Shown here piece after piece: positions 1 to 6,291 of a stretch of DNA of 12,941 bases. The notes beneath the pieces are model-generated. The model worked only from the letters and a program-made list of their open reading frames with translations, did not search any database and was not told the origin of the DNA. The stretch lies in the NCBI GenBank assembly GCA_964601355.1, contig CAZRNB010000088.1:1-12941 (forward strand). Reading direction: 5' to 3'. Origin of the DNA: CAZRNB01 sp964601355. GTDB taxonomy: Bacteria > Planctomycetota > Phycisphaerae > Sedimentisphaerales > Anaerobacaceae. The position numbers were made by a program, and so were the translations under genes. Positions within the stretch are counted from its first letter, which is position 1, and the number at the start of each line of letters is the position of its first letter.

Positions 1-176
1 ACTATGATTGCCTCGACAGGACATTCGTCCGCGGCCTGCTGAACGGCATCTTCGTACTGGGAAGGAACCTCACTGACCTTCACAAAAGCCATGTCATCGC
101 CCATTTCAAAAACTTCCGGACAGGTATCGCAACAAAGCCCACAAGCTGTGCAAGTATCTTCAATTCTTACTATCAT
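1..176 (-). CDS. 4Fe-4S single-cluster ferredoxin (3' end cut by window)
   Basis: Reading the minus strand from the ATG at 176 gives 58 complete codons beginning MIVRIEDTCTACGLC and running off the window. It is a small soluble electron carrier. Cysteines at 9, 12 and 15 form the C-x2-C-x2-C part of a cluster site, with further cysteines at 16 and 19. A distal Cys-Pro near residue 52 (DECPVEAI) supplies the fourth ligand, as in the Thermotoga/Desulfovibrio-type monocluster ferredoxins that also carry the VFEMGDD stretch seen here. The family is about 60 residues long, so only a few residues are missing. A good SD, AAGGGG, lies about 7 nt before the ATG. The gene follows dnaA after a 237-bp gap and probably has its own promoter (see 255-283). 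Its redox partner cannot be told from the window. Identification as a ferredoxin is firm; the pathway is unknown. Confidence 0.88.
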   Translation of the reverse strand, partial: MIVRIEDTCTACGLCCDTCPEVFEMGDDMAFVKVSEVPSQYEDAVQQAADECPVEAII

Positions 177-254
177 GATAAATCCCCTTTATTGAATTAT
201 TGGTTACTCATGCTATATAGCACGCCGCTTTGCACAGTAGCATTGGAGTTCGCA

Positions 255-283
255 ATTATGCAAACGGTATTTTTGATAGTCAA
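255..283 (-). promoter_or_regulatory. Candidate sigma70-type promoter for the ferredoxin gene
   Basis: On the minus strand TTGACT (283-278) is followed after 17 nt by CATAAT (260-255). This lies in the dnaA-ferredoxin gap, about 80 nt before the ferredoxin ATG. A second TTGACA occurs just upstream (308-303) and overlaps a TATAAT, so more than one start is possible. The leader also holds the palindrome GCTATATAGC near 214. This is a motif match only. Confidence 0.5.
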
Positions 284-413
284 TAGAAAATTATACGTAT
301 TTTGTCAAGTGGTACTTCAATAATTTTTGCTGAAACCTTCACTGCTTTGGACCATGGAGAAATCAGTTGATTCGAGATGGCTAAACATTTAACTGGAATA
401 GTGTCAGACGACG

Positions 414-2030
414 TTAACCGGAAATATTTTCCTCAAGACAATCTATTATAGCCCTTGCCTTGACGACTTTATTGCCTTTATGGCCTTGCCAATGGACGTC
501 TGAGTTTTTCTTAATCATCTCTTCGACCCTTCTGCAGGCCAAAAGCACTGTGGCATGATTTTTATTGCCCATAAATCGGCCTACTTCCGAGGATGACATC
601 CTGGTGTGTTTTCTGGTCAGATACATGCTAAAATGTCTGGCCAGAGCTACCGTTCTGTCTTTCTTTGAGGAGTGTATATGAGCAGGTGTTGTACCAAAAT
701 AAGCGGATACGGCTGATTCAATATCTGATATATGCACAATAGGATCACATCTTTCCATATGGTCAGCCAAAACCGCTTGTGCCATAGGAAGGGTAATTTT
801 TTCGTTTTGAAGCGCCGAATATGCAATCAGCTTCAGCAGAGCACCCTCCAGCTCCCGCACATTGGTACGCAGATTCTCAGCTATGAACCGTATTATGCTT
901 TCATTTATTTGACCTGTTTTTGAAAGGCCATCATCAGAGAATTGCTGATCAAAATGAATTAGATTTTTCAGTCTATGTACCAAAAACTGTCTGCAGATTT
1001 CACAGCGAGTTTGAAAATCGGGTGATTCAATCTTTACGACCATTCCCGAAACAAACCGGCTAACCAGCTTTTCCGACAACTGGTCTATCATTTTCGGGTG
1101 AGCATCCGAAACAAGGATAACCTGCTTGCCGGCCAGATTAATCGTGTTGAAAGTATGCAGGAATTCCTCCTGGGTTGAAGGTTTATTGGCTAAAAAATGA
1201 ATATCATCAATGGCTAATAAATCCGTTTGACGGATTCGGCGTCGAAATTCCTCGAGCTTTTTCAATTTCAAGGCAAGCACGAACTGATTTGTAAAATCTT
1301 CTGCCGACAAATACTCAAATTTGGCTCCGGGCCGCTTTTCGGCCAGGGCGTTACAGATGCCGTGCAGAAGATGCGTCTTGCCCAGTCCGTATCCTCCGTG
1401 AATGAAAAGCGGATTAAAAGGACATTGCTTTTCCCTTACGACGGCCCTTGCGGCATTGTAGGCCAGCTCATTAGACGGACCAACAACGAAGGTTTCGAGA
1501 GTGAGCTTGAGCTGCTTTGAAGGTCGATGCTTGTTTTCACTCGAAGGATTTGTCTCTAATACCGGTAGAAATCTATTACCGGGGCCTGCACCGCGAAATA
1601 CGGGCTTTGTGTCAAGTGGTGCTCGTCGTATATTCCCGGCTAATTCCGGATCAATGGCGAATGTAATCTCCAGCTTGGTCCCGGTGGCTGCCCGAACCGC
1701 CTGGTGTATTTCATTTAAGAAATGATTTTCAATCCAGCTCGCTATAAAAAGGTTCGTCACCCCAATTTTCAGGTTACCATCCGCAAGCGTGAATTTAGCT
1801 GAGTTCTTAAACCATACCCTGTATTTTTGGGAACCAATACTTTCAGCAAGAGCCTGATTGATAGCATTTAGCTCGTTAGGTTCCTGACCCGGCTTAGGAT
1901 TTGACTCCTGTTTGCCATCAGTGACAGCCGCTTGAGGATTTTTGACAGCGGTAATTTGGGACTGGGCCCCCGCTTTGGAGAAACCCGACCCGGCGGTGCG
2001 GGAAAATTCATCCGTGATCATACCCTGCAT
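414..2030 (-). CDS. dnaA: Chromosomal replication initiator protein DnaA
   Basis: 538 residues. DnaA is the AAA+ ATPase that binds DnaA boxes and opens the replication origin. Residues 1-50 are a low-complexity N-terminal extension. Domain I follows at about 54-125 (ALAESIGSQKYRVWFKN), then a linker. The AAA+ core begins near 175 (LTLETFVVGPSNELAYNAA), with Walker A GGYGLGKT at 212-219, Walker B LLAIDDIHFL at 271-280 and the RELEGAL sensor segment at 392-398. The C-terminal helix-turn-helix DNA-binding domain carries the DnaA signature at about 457-495, ending GNKNHATV. The start at 2030 has an AAGGAAG SD about 7 nt upstream; the ATG three codons in has none. The protein is longer than the usual ~450 residues, mainly because of the N-terminal tail. 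No dnaN neighbours it: ferredoxin lies downstream and rsmB is the next gene upstream. The long AT-rich leader (2031-2613) holds candidate control sites. Confidence 0.97.
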   Translation of the reverse strand: MQGMITDEFSRTAGSGFSKAGAQSQITAVKNPQAAVTDGKQESNPKPGQEPNELNAINQALAESIGSQKYRVWFKNSAKFTLADGNLKIGVTNLFIASWIENHFLNEIHQAVRAATGTKLEITFAIDPELAGNIRRAPLDTKPVFRGAGPGNRFLPVLETNPSSENKHRPSKQLKLTLETFVVGPSNELAYNAARAVVREKQCPFNPLFIHGGYGLGKTHLLHGICNALAEKRPGAKFEYLSAEDFTNQFVLALKLKKLEEFRRRIRQTDLLAIDDIHFLANKPSTQEEFLHTFNTINLAGKQVILVSDAHPKMIDQLSEKLVSRFVSGMVVKIESPDFQTRCEICRQFLVHRLKNLIHFDQQFSDDGLSKTGQINESIIRFIAENLRTNVRELEGALLKLIAYSALQNEKITLPMAQAVLADHMERCDPIVHISDIESAVSAYFGTTPAHIHSSKKDRTVALARHFSMYLTRKHTRMSSSEVGRFMGNKNHATVLLACRRVEEMIKKNSDVHWQGHKGNKVVKARAIIDCLEENISG

Positions 2031-2054
2031 TGTTACGCTTCCTTGCTAACTGAT

Positions 2055-2084
2055 CCGCCGATGGCGGCCAGGGTCCTCACCCTG
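2055..2084 (-). promoter_or_regulatory. Two adjacent GC-rich stem-loops in the dnaA leader
   Basis: About 25-55 nt before the dnaA ATG are two back-to-back perfect inverted repeats: CCGCC-GAT-GGCGG (2055-2067) and CAGGGT-CCTC-ACCCTG (2069-2084), written on the plus strand. They stand out in an otherwise AT-rich leader. In the dnaA transcript they would fold just upstream of the SD and could modulate translation or processing. No T-run follows, so they do not look like a simple terminator. Function is not known. Confidence 0.45.
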
Positions 2085-2334
2085 CGAGGGCCCATCTGCT
2101 CATCATTGCCTTCCCAGTCGCAGCTCTCCTCTGTAATGTTTATGTCACGCAATGCTGCGTAAAACAGCACTGCCACGAACAAGGAGAAAAACTACTGACT
2201 TTAAAATCCTTCACCATAGCAAAAACTACAAATGGAAATGTCTGAAATTCGCAGTTCTGTTCTTCCTTTATAACACCTGCTACGGAAAAGAAAAGGTACC
2301 CTGCCTTACAGCAGAAATAAAACTTTCTTTATGC

Positions 2335-2363
2335 TATTATTAACTACTAAAAAAGCAAATCAA
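2335..2363 (-). promoter_or_regulatory. Candidate dnaA promoter
   Basis: On the minus strand TTGATT (2363-2358) is followed after 17 nt by ATAATA (2340-2335), or after 18 nt by TAATAG. This would give a leader of about 300 nt. It is the best match I see in the gap, but the match is partial and the sigma factor preference of this organism is unknown. Confidence 0.35.
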
Positions 2364-2472
2364 CAACATTTTGACCAATTTCTTTTCCACTTTTTTGAGG
2401 TTGTTGTCTGTATTGAGTTTACGCTCGAAAAAAATTATTTCTTAACAAGTTTTGCACGCTGCAAGCTCTTGT

Positions 2473-2481
2473 TGTGGAAAA
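2473..2481 (-). promoter_or_regulatory. DnaA-box-like site upstream of dnaA
   Basis: The minus strand reads TTTTCCACA, one mismatch from the consensus TTATCCACA. A second, weaker site (TTTTCCACT, plus strand 2383-2391) lies about 90 bp nearer to dnaA. Sites like these upstream of dnaA usually serve autoregulation or belong to the origin. Two sites are too few to call an origin. Confidence 0.35.
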
Positions 2482-2613
2482 CCGGTGGATTGTAATTTCG
2501 CTGGTCCTTCAGAGAAAAAAAGACAGAAACTCTTACTTCCATTGACTGTTGTCCTCCATTCATATATTCTGTGCCAGCCAAATGAATAAGTGATATGCAA
2601 TTTAAATAGTTTT

Positions 2614-3999
2614 TTAATTTTTTGCCATTATAACCACGTAGCATCCGTCCCTGTCGAATTCATTGGCAGACGGTAAAATAAGCTGCTCAGATTCGAGCGC
2701 AAAGCCCGGGCGGCTCCGTAAAAATTCCATTACCAATCGGCTGTTTTCAGCCTTCTGTATGCTGCACGTGCTGTAGCAGATTTTTCCTCCCGGTTTTATT
2801 ATTGCAGCTACTTTATCCAGCAGATCACTTTGTACCTTTGTCAGCTCTTCTATCGTTCCGGGTCTTAATCTGTAGCGTGTCTCGATGCGTTTGGCCAAAA
2901 CGCCGGTATTTGAACACGGAACATCCAAGAGCACTACATCAAATTTAGAATGTAGAATTGAGAATTTAGAGTTTTGAAAGAGTTTTTCATACTCAACGAT
3001 AGTGACACTCTTTATTCCCAGCCGGGTGACATTTTCTTCCACTTGTTTTAATCGTTCGCTATCAATGTCGGTTGCTACGATTTTTACTGAGTCATCGGTT
3101 AGTTCTGCTAATTGTGTTGTTTTTGTGCCGGGAGCCGCACAAAGGTCCAGTATCGTCCAGCCAGGCTGCGGCTTTAGAAGCCTAACAGCCTGCGAAGCGG
3201 TTATATCCTGGATGGTGAACATGCCCTCCGCAAAGCCTGGCAGCTCCGTCACCACCTGCGGACTTTTGAGCCTGAGCATTTCCATTTCGGGTACTATTTC
3301 CGCCCCAACATTTGCCCTGCAGAGCTTTTCGAGCAATTCCTGGACGCTCGTTTTTAATATGTTCGGCCTGATATAGATGCTCGGCCTGCGGTTGGAGGCA
3401 AAGCATATCTGCCGGGTTTGCTCTATGCCAAACTCGGTGAGCCACTCGGTCACGAGCCATTTCGGCAGCGAAAAAACGGTGCCGAGGTAATCATCCGGCG
3501 AGGTTTTCGGGTCCGGCAAAAAATCTATATCAAACTGACAGCCGGTCCTGGAAACTTGCGGAATTGTTCTTTTCGTCTCTGCCTGGTCAAGAGAGATTTG
3601 TCGGTCGGTAATGTGCCGTGTAATTTGCCGAAGGACGGCGTTCACGAAAGCAGTTTGTTTTTTGCCTTCAACTGTTTTGGCAATTTCGACTGCCTCATTG
3701 ACGATCGAATAATCTGGTGTGGCTGGCGAATAGACAAGCTCAAAGACAGCTACCCGGATGATATTAAGCAGTTTGCTCGATATGTTTTTGATGGCTGCTC
3801 CGGCAAATTTTTCTATCACAATATCGATAGTATTTCGGTTTCTTATTGTGCCGAAGACAAGGTCGGTGGCACGTTGTTTCTCGACGGTTTGACAGATGAT
3901 TTCTTCGAGAATTACACCGGCATAGTCACATTTCGGCTCGAAACGGTTCAGGACCTCCACGGCAATGTCACGGGCGGTTCTGGGTTTTTTACTATCCAT
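2614..3999 (-). CDS. rsmB: 16S rRNA (cytosine-967-C5)-methyltransferase RsmB
   Basis: 461 residues. RsmB (Sun/Fmu) methylates C5 of cytosine 967 in 16S rRNA using S-adenosylmethionine. A NusB-like RNA-binding domain fills about residues 5-130 (TDLVFGTIRNRNTID, TAFVNAVLRQ). It is followed by the NOL1/NOP2/Sun methyltransferase domain. The SAM motif LDLCAAPGTKTTQLAE starts at 284, the PC motif LLDVPCSNTG holds Cys362, and CYSTCSIQKAEN holds the catalytic Cys412. Residues about 341-351 (FQNSKFSILHS) look like an in-frame insertion encoded by a short AT-rich repeat, just before the strand leading to the PC motif. The gene lies 24 nt after the protease gene stop and is probably cotranscribed with it; no strong SD is visible at its ATG. 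In many bacteria it follows def and fmt, and here accessory genes separate it from fmt. Confidence 0.95.
   Translation of the reverse strand: MDSKKPRTARDIAVEVLNRFEPKCDYAGVILEEIICQTVEKQRATDLVFGTIRNRNTIDIVIEKFAGAAIKNISSKLLNIIRVAVFELVYSPATPDYSIVNEAVEIAKTVEGKKQTAFVNAVLRQITRHITDRQISLDQAETKRTIPQVSRTGCQFDIDFLPDPKTSPDDYLGTVFSLPKWLVTEWLTEFGIEQTRQICFASNRRPSIYIRPNILKTSVQELLEKLCRANVGAEIVPEMEMLRLKSPQVVTELPGFAEGMFTIQDITASQAVRLLKPQPGWTILDLCAAPGTKTTQLAELTDDSVKIVATDIDSERLKQVEENVTRLGIKSVTIVEYEKLFQNSKFSILHSKFDVVLLDVPCSNTGVLAKRIETRYRLRPGTIEELTKVQSDLLDKVAAIIKPGGKICYSTCSIQKAENSRLVMEFLRSRPGFALESEQLILPSANEFDRDGCYVVIMAKN
2942..2980. repeat. Short AT-rich tandem repeat inside rsmB
   Basis: On the plus strand AATTTAGA occurs at 2942-2949 and again at 2963-2970, with the related AGAATTGAG between them. 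It encodes the NSKF-x4-SKF peptide in RsmB. The reading frame is kept. The peptide falls at a position where the family normally has a short loop, which suggests insertion of a dispersed simple repeat. Confidence 0.55.
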
Positions 4000-4023
4000 G
4001 TGTGGTTTAAAGCGTTAGAGCAA

Positions 4024-4488
4024 TTATTTTTTGCGTGGCTTGCGAATACAGAATATCTTCCGGGGATAATCAATAGTTAAAATATATTCGCTTAAAAAGT
4101 TCTCGACGCCCAACAGAGCGTATGATGCTTTCAAATCTGGTGCAAAATCAAAAAGGATTTTGCGAATTGTGATTACAACATTATCATAATCAACTCTCGG
4201 CTTTTCTATAGTGCCGGTCATGGCAAAAACATAAACTGTACAATAATGACTATAGGCCTTACTGTCACCGCCAGCCGTACCTATAAATTTTTGTTTGCCT
4301 TTTTCCAAGGAAAGACCAAGTTTGCCAGCATAGAATCCTGGAATGGTACATTCATCCGCGCCGGTATCAATAAGAGCAGGCATCTGCTGACTGAATCCGT
4401 TTTGAGGATTAACTACTTCAATAATGAGAAATGGCTGTAATGGTGAATCAGGACCAAGCCTTGTAAATGGGTAGTCAATAATTGGCAT
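4024..4488 (-). CDS. Retropepsin-like (clan AA) aspartic protease domain protein
   Basis: 154 residues. The active-site motif ALIDTGADECTIP has the catalytic Asp at residue 41 (DTGAD 41-45). The second family motif, two hydrophobic residues then Gly, appears as YALLGVENFL at about 123-132, followed by the closing strand ILTIDYPRKIFCIR. These are the hallmarks of single-domain retroviral-type aspartyl proteases, which act as homodimers; the substrate is unknown. There is no signal peptide or membrane segment, so the protein is probably cytoplasmic. Its ATG overlaps the stop codon of the upstream DUF5678 gene (TAATG), so the two are translationally coupled. The pair sits between fmt and rsmB. 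The fold assignment is good; a role such as regulated cleavage of its partner is only a guess. Confidence 0.82.
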   Translation of the reverse strand: MPIIDYPFTRLGPDSPLQPFLIIEVVNPQNGFSQQMPALIDTGADECTIPGFYAGKLGLSLEKGKQKFIGTAGGDSKAYSHYCTVYVFAMTGTIEKPRVDYDNVVITIRKILFDFAPDLKASYALLGVENFLSEYILTIDYPRKIFCIRKPRKK

Positions 4489-4685
4489 TAGTATATGTTA
4501 ACCACACCTTTAGGTGGAACAAAAATAACAAGAGGATTTTTGAAACCTTTGCGTTCTGCTCTGTCCATTACCTCGATAGGGTCTTTGCCCGAAGCTATCA
4601 CGGCCCTATGGTTAAAGGACTGAATAACCACATATTTACCCATGTACTTCCTATTATTAACCATAACACGGTTTTTTTTTGCCAT
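4488..4685 (-). CDS. DUF5678 family small protein
   Basis: 65 residues: a basic N-terminus (MAKKNRVMV), then YMGKYVVIQSFNHRAVIASGKDPIEVMDRAERKGFKNPLV broken by family-like turns, and a hydrophobic end VIFVPPKGVV. The pattern W/Y-x-GKYV, then V-x2-SGKD, an amphipathic helix and P-L-V-x-FVP is that of DUF5678 as I know it; its function is unknown. The SD AGAGGT lies 8 nt before the ATG and a promoter candidate lies upstream (4758-4786). Codons 2-5 contain a run of eight A residues, a possible slippage site. The stop codon shares one base with the ATG of the protease gene. The tight coupling suggests the two proteins act together, perhaps as protein and cognate protease or as a regulatory pair; this is inference. 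Confidence 0.72.
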   Translation of the reverse strand: MAKKNRVMVNNRKYMGKYVVIQSFNHRAVIASGKDPIEVMDRAERKGFKNPLVIFVPPKGVVNIY

Positions 4686-4757
4686 AGCTGGTTACCTCTA
4701 GCTTTATCCTATAGAGCAAACATTCCTTTAGGTGAACAGGTACAAATATTCAGGTTA

Positions 4758-4786
4758 ATTATAAAAAATAAGGTAATAATATACAA
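4758..4786 (-). promoter_or_regulatory. Candidate promoter of the DUF5678-protease pair
   Basis: On the minus strand TTGTAT (4786-4781) is followed after 17 nt by a perfect TATAAT (4763-4758). The site lies in the 150-bp AT-rich gap after fmt, about 70 nt before the DUF5678 ATG. It suggests the pair can be transcribed independently of def-fmt and that rsmB may also be read from here. Confidence 0.55.
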
Positions 4787-4835
4787 GCTAAAACCTAATA
4801 AAATAATCTTTGCTAAAACGGTTTCATCGCAGGTT

Positions 4836-5792
4836 TCATCTGCCGGTGTTCTTAATAAATACGTCGCCGGGAAGGGTGTGCTGGCCGTTAACGAAATCCG
4901 CAAAGTCCATAAGCCGGGAGCCTTCCGGTTTAATCCTTGTAATCTTCAGGCTGTCACGTCCGCAGATAATATTTAAATTCTCATCGAGCGTCCCTGCCGG
5001 TAAGTTTGATGGATTTGAATTTTTGACAACCTCGGCAAACGCTATCATTACACCAAGTGATTTCTGTGTGTTTTTTGAAGAATAAACTGCTAATGAGCTG
5101 GGCCAGGGCCAAAGGCCGCGAATCTTTCGAGCCAGAACTTTAGCCGGCTCATTAAAATCTAAAAAGCCGTCGGATTTTTTCAGCTTCGGTGCAAGAGTAG
5201 CCTTTGAGTGGTCCTGCTCGGTGCAGGTGATTGTGCCGTCAGCAATGCAGTCTATGGTCTTTATCAATAGCGGCGCTGCTATTTGTGCTAATTTGTCGTG
5301 AAGATCGCCGGCTGTTTCGTTGGCGAGTATCGCGGTTTTCTCCTGTGAGAGGATTTGGCCGGCGTCAATTTTTTCAGCTATGGTTATTATACTGATGCCG
5401 GTTTGGCTTTCGCCGTTGATTATAGCCCAATTTATCGGCGCTGCTCCGCGGTACTTCGGCAGCAAAGAGGCGTGGACATTTATAGCACCCTTCGGCGGAA
5501 GATTTATCAATTCTTTGCCAACCTTCTGGCCAAATGCAATCACGACAATCAAATCCGGCCTGAAATCAGCTATTTTGCCAACGGCTTGCGATGTGTTGAC
5601 GTTCTCTGTTTCAATGAAAGGTATTGAGTTTGTGCTCGCCCATTGGGCAACAGGTGTAGGCAGAGGTTTTCTGCCGCGGCCCGCCGCCCTGGTCGGCTGG
5701 GTGACAATAAACCGCAAATCATGCTTTGACTGAAGCAAGCCATTCAGACATGGGACGCCGAATTCGCCGCTACCGAGAAATACGATGTTCAT
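4836..5792 (-). CDS. fmt: Methionyl-tRNA formyltransferase
   Basis: 318 residues from MNIVFLGSGEFG. Fmt transfers a formyl group from 10-formyltetrahydrofolate to Met on initiator tRNA, and Def later removes it. The N-terminal Rossmann-like domain carries NVHASLLPKYRGAAPINWAI (from Asn105, with catalytic His107) and the catalytic Asp in EKIDAGQIL (Asp143). The C-terminal tRNA-binding domain includes the conserved RKIRGLWPWPSS stretch. The open frame continues 26 codons upstream, but those codons (IIHRPSSII...) are encoded by a dispersed repeat; the ATG at 5792 restores the family's usual start and length. No SD is visible there. The ATG lies 2 nt after the TAA of the four-helix-bundle gene, so initiation may depend on translational coupling. 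In most genomes fmt follows def directly. Confidence 0.96.
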   Translation of the reverse strand: MNIVFLGSGEFGVPCLNGLLQSKHDLRFIVTQPTRAAGRGRKPLPTPVAQWASTNSIPFIETENVNTSQAVGKIADFRPDLIVVIAFGQKVGKELINLPPKGAINVHASLLPKYRGAAPINWAIINGESQTGISIITIAEKIDAGQILSQEKTAILANETAGDLHDKLAQIAAPLLIKTIDCIADGTITCTEQDHSKATLAPKLKKSDGFLDFNEPAKVLARKIRGLWPWPSSLAVYSSKNTQKSLGVMIAFAEVVKNSNPSNLPAGTLDENLNIICGRDSLKITRIKPEGSRLMDFADFVNGQHTLPGDVFIKNTGR

Positions 5793-5794
5793 GT

Positions 5795-6256
5795 TTATTT
5801 CGCTGCAATTGATGATGGATGAGGGACGATGGATGATGGACGAGAAACAACAGAATGTCGAACATTGCAAAAACTCTCTACCTTTTGTTCCATCGTAAAT
5901 ATCATGGCAAATATATGCTCATACTTCCCGTCCAGTCTTTCAAACGTTTCTTTATCAATATAATTACAGGCCAACGCAAACTCCAGCCATGTTTGTGTTT
6001 CAGCAGCTTCTTGTGCTGCATCCGATAGTTTGTTAATAAAGACCGCCTGGTATTTTCTTTTACGCCAGCCCTCTGAAAGATTTGTACAAACCGATCTGGT
6101 AGATTTACGCACCTGGTCGGTTAAGGAATATGCTTCTTCTTTCGGGAAACTGTTGGATATCTCAAATATCTCCATTGCTGTATCAAATGCAAGTCTATAA
6201 ACCTCTAACTCCCTTACACTACTAATTCTATTTGTCCTTTGTGTCTGTTCCTTCAT
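5795..6256 (-). CDS. Four-helix-bundle protein (23S rRNA intervening-sequence protein family)
   Basis: 153 residues. The core resembles the IVP/S23-type four-helix-bundle family: RELEVYRLAFDTAMEIFEIS (about 15-34), FPKEEAYSLTDQVRKSTRSV (38-57), NLSEGWRKRK (59-68) and the later helices LSDAAQEAAETQTWLEFALA. Members are about 120 residues long, are often multicopy, and have no established function; related folds occur as accessory (Avd) proteins of diversity-generating retroelements. The last ~18 residues (VVSRPSSIVPHPSSIAAK) are not family sequence but the translation of a dispersed repeat. On the 5' side another, inverted copy of the repeat begins at the def stop codon and supplies the SD (AAGGA, 7 nt before the ATG). 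The gene thus looks inserted between def and fmt. Mobility is inference. Confidence 0.85.
   Translation of the reverse strand: MKEQTQRTNRISSVRELEVYRLAFDTAMEIFEISNSFPKEEAYSLTDQVRKSTRSVCTNLSEGWRKRKYQAVFINKLSDAAQEAAETQTWLEFALACNYIDKETFERLDGKYEHIFAMIFTMEQKVESFCNVRHSVVSRPSSIVPHPSSIAAK
5811..5853 (+). repeat. Dispersed GATGGATGA/GGACGA repeat, left copy
   Basis: This plus-strand run is built of ATGGATGA and GGACGA units (GGGACGATGGATGATGGACG at its core, then AGAAACAACA). It closely matches the copy at 8771-8813 in the same orientation and the inverted copy at 6258-6291. It encodes the C-terminal tail of the four-helix-bundle protein and the non-native upstream extension of the fmt frame. Confidence 0.75.
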
Positions 6257-6257
6257 T

Positions 6258-6291
6258 TTTTCGTCCTTCGTCCCTCATCTATCGTCCATCG
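6258..6291 (-). repeat. Dispersed GATGGACGA repeat, right copy (inverted)
   Basis: On the minus strand this reads CGATGGACGATAG, then ATGAGGGACGAAGGACGA and a run of A. It starts directly after the def TGA and ends at the ATG of the four-helix-bundle gene. With the copy at 5811-5853 it brackets that gene as an imperfect inverted repeat. Confidence 0.7.

Larger units (their letters stand above)
2031..2613. other. Long non-coding stretch between rsmB and dnaA
   Basis: This is 583 bp with no convincing gene. The short open frames in it overlap rsmB out of frame or lack family features and SDs. It is AT-rich apart from the GC-rich leader hairpins next to dnaA. It holds a candidate dnaA promoter (2335-2363) and one good DnaA-box-like site (2473-2481), plus a weaker TTTTCCACT at 2383-2391. 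It could be the dnaA control region, and possibly part of an origin, but a dense cluster of DnaA boxes is not visible. Confidence 0.5.

Noticed and set aside
2435..2644. 69-residue minus-strand ORF overlapping the end of rsmB
   Set aside because: It overlaps rsmB out of frame, shows no family features and has no SD. It is probably a chance frame in AT-rich DNA.
3418..4080. 220-residue plus-strand ORF opposite rsmB and the protease gene
   Set aside because: It is a shadow of rsmB on the other strand; the rsmB motifs are intact and conserved.
5793..5870. Longer N-terminus for Fmt (26 extra residues)
   Set aside because: The extra codons are encoded by a dispersed repeat and by the tail of the upstream gene. 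The family begins at MNIVFLGSGEFG.
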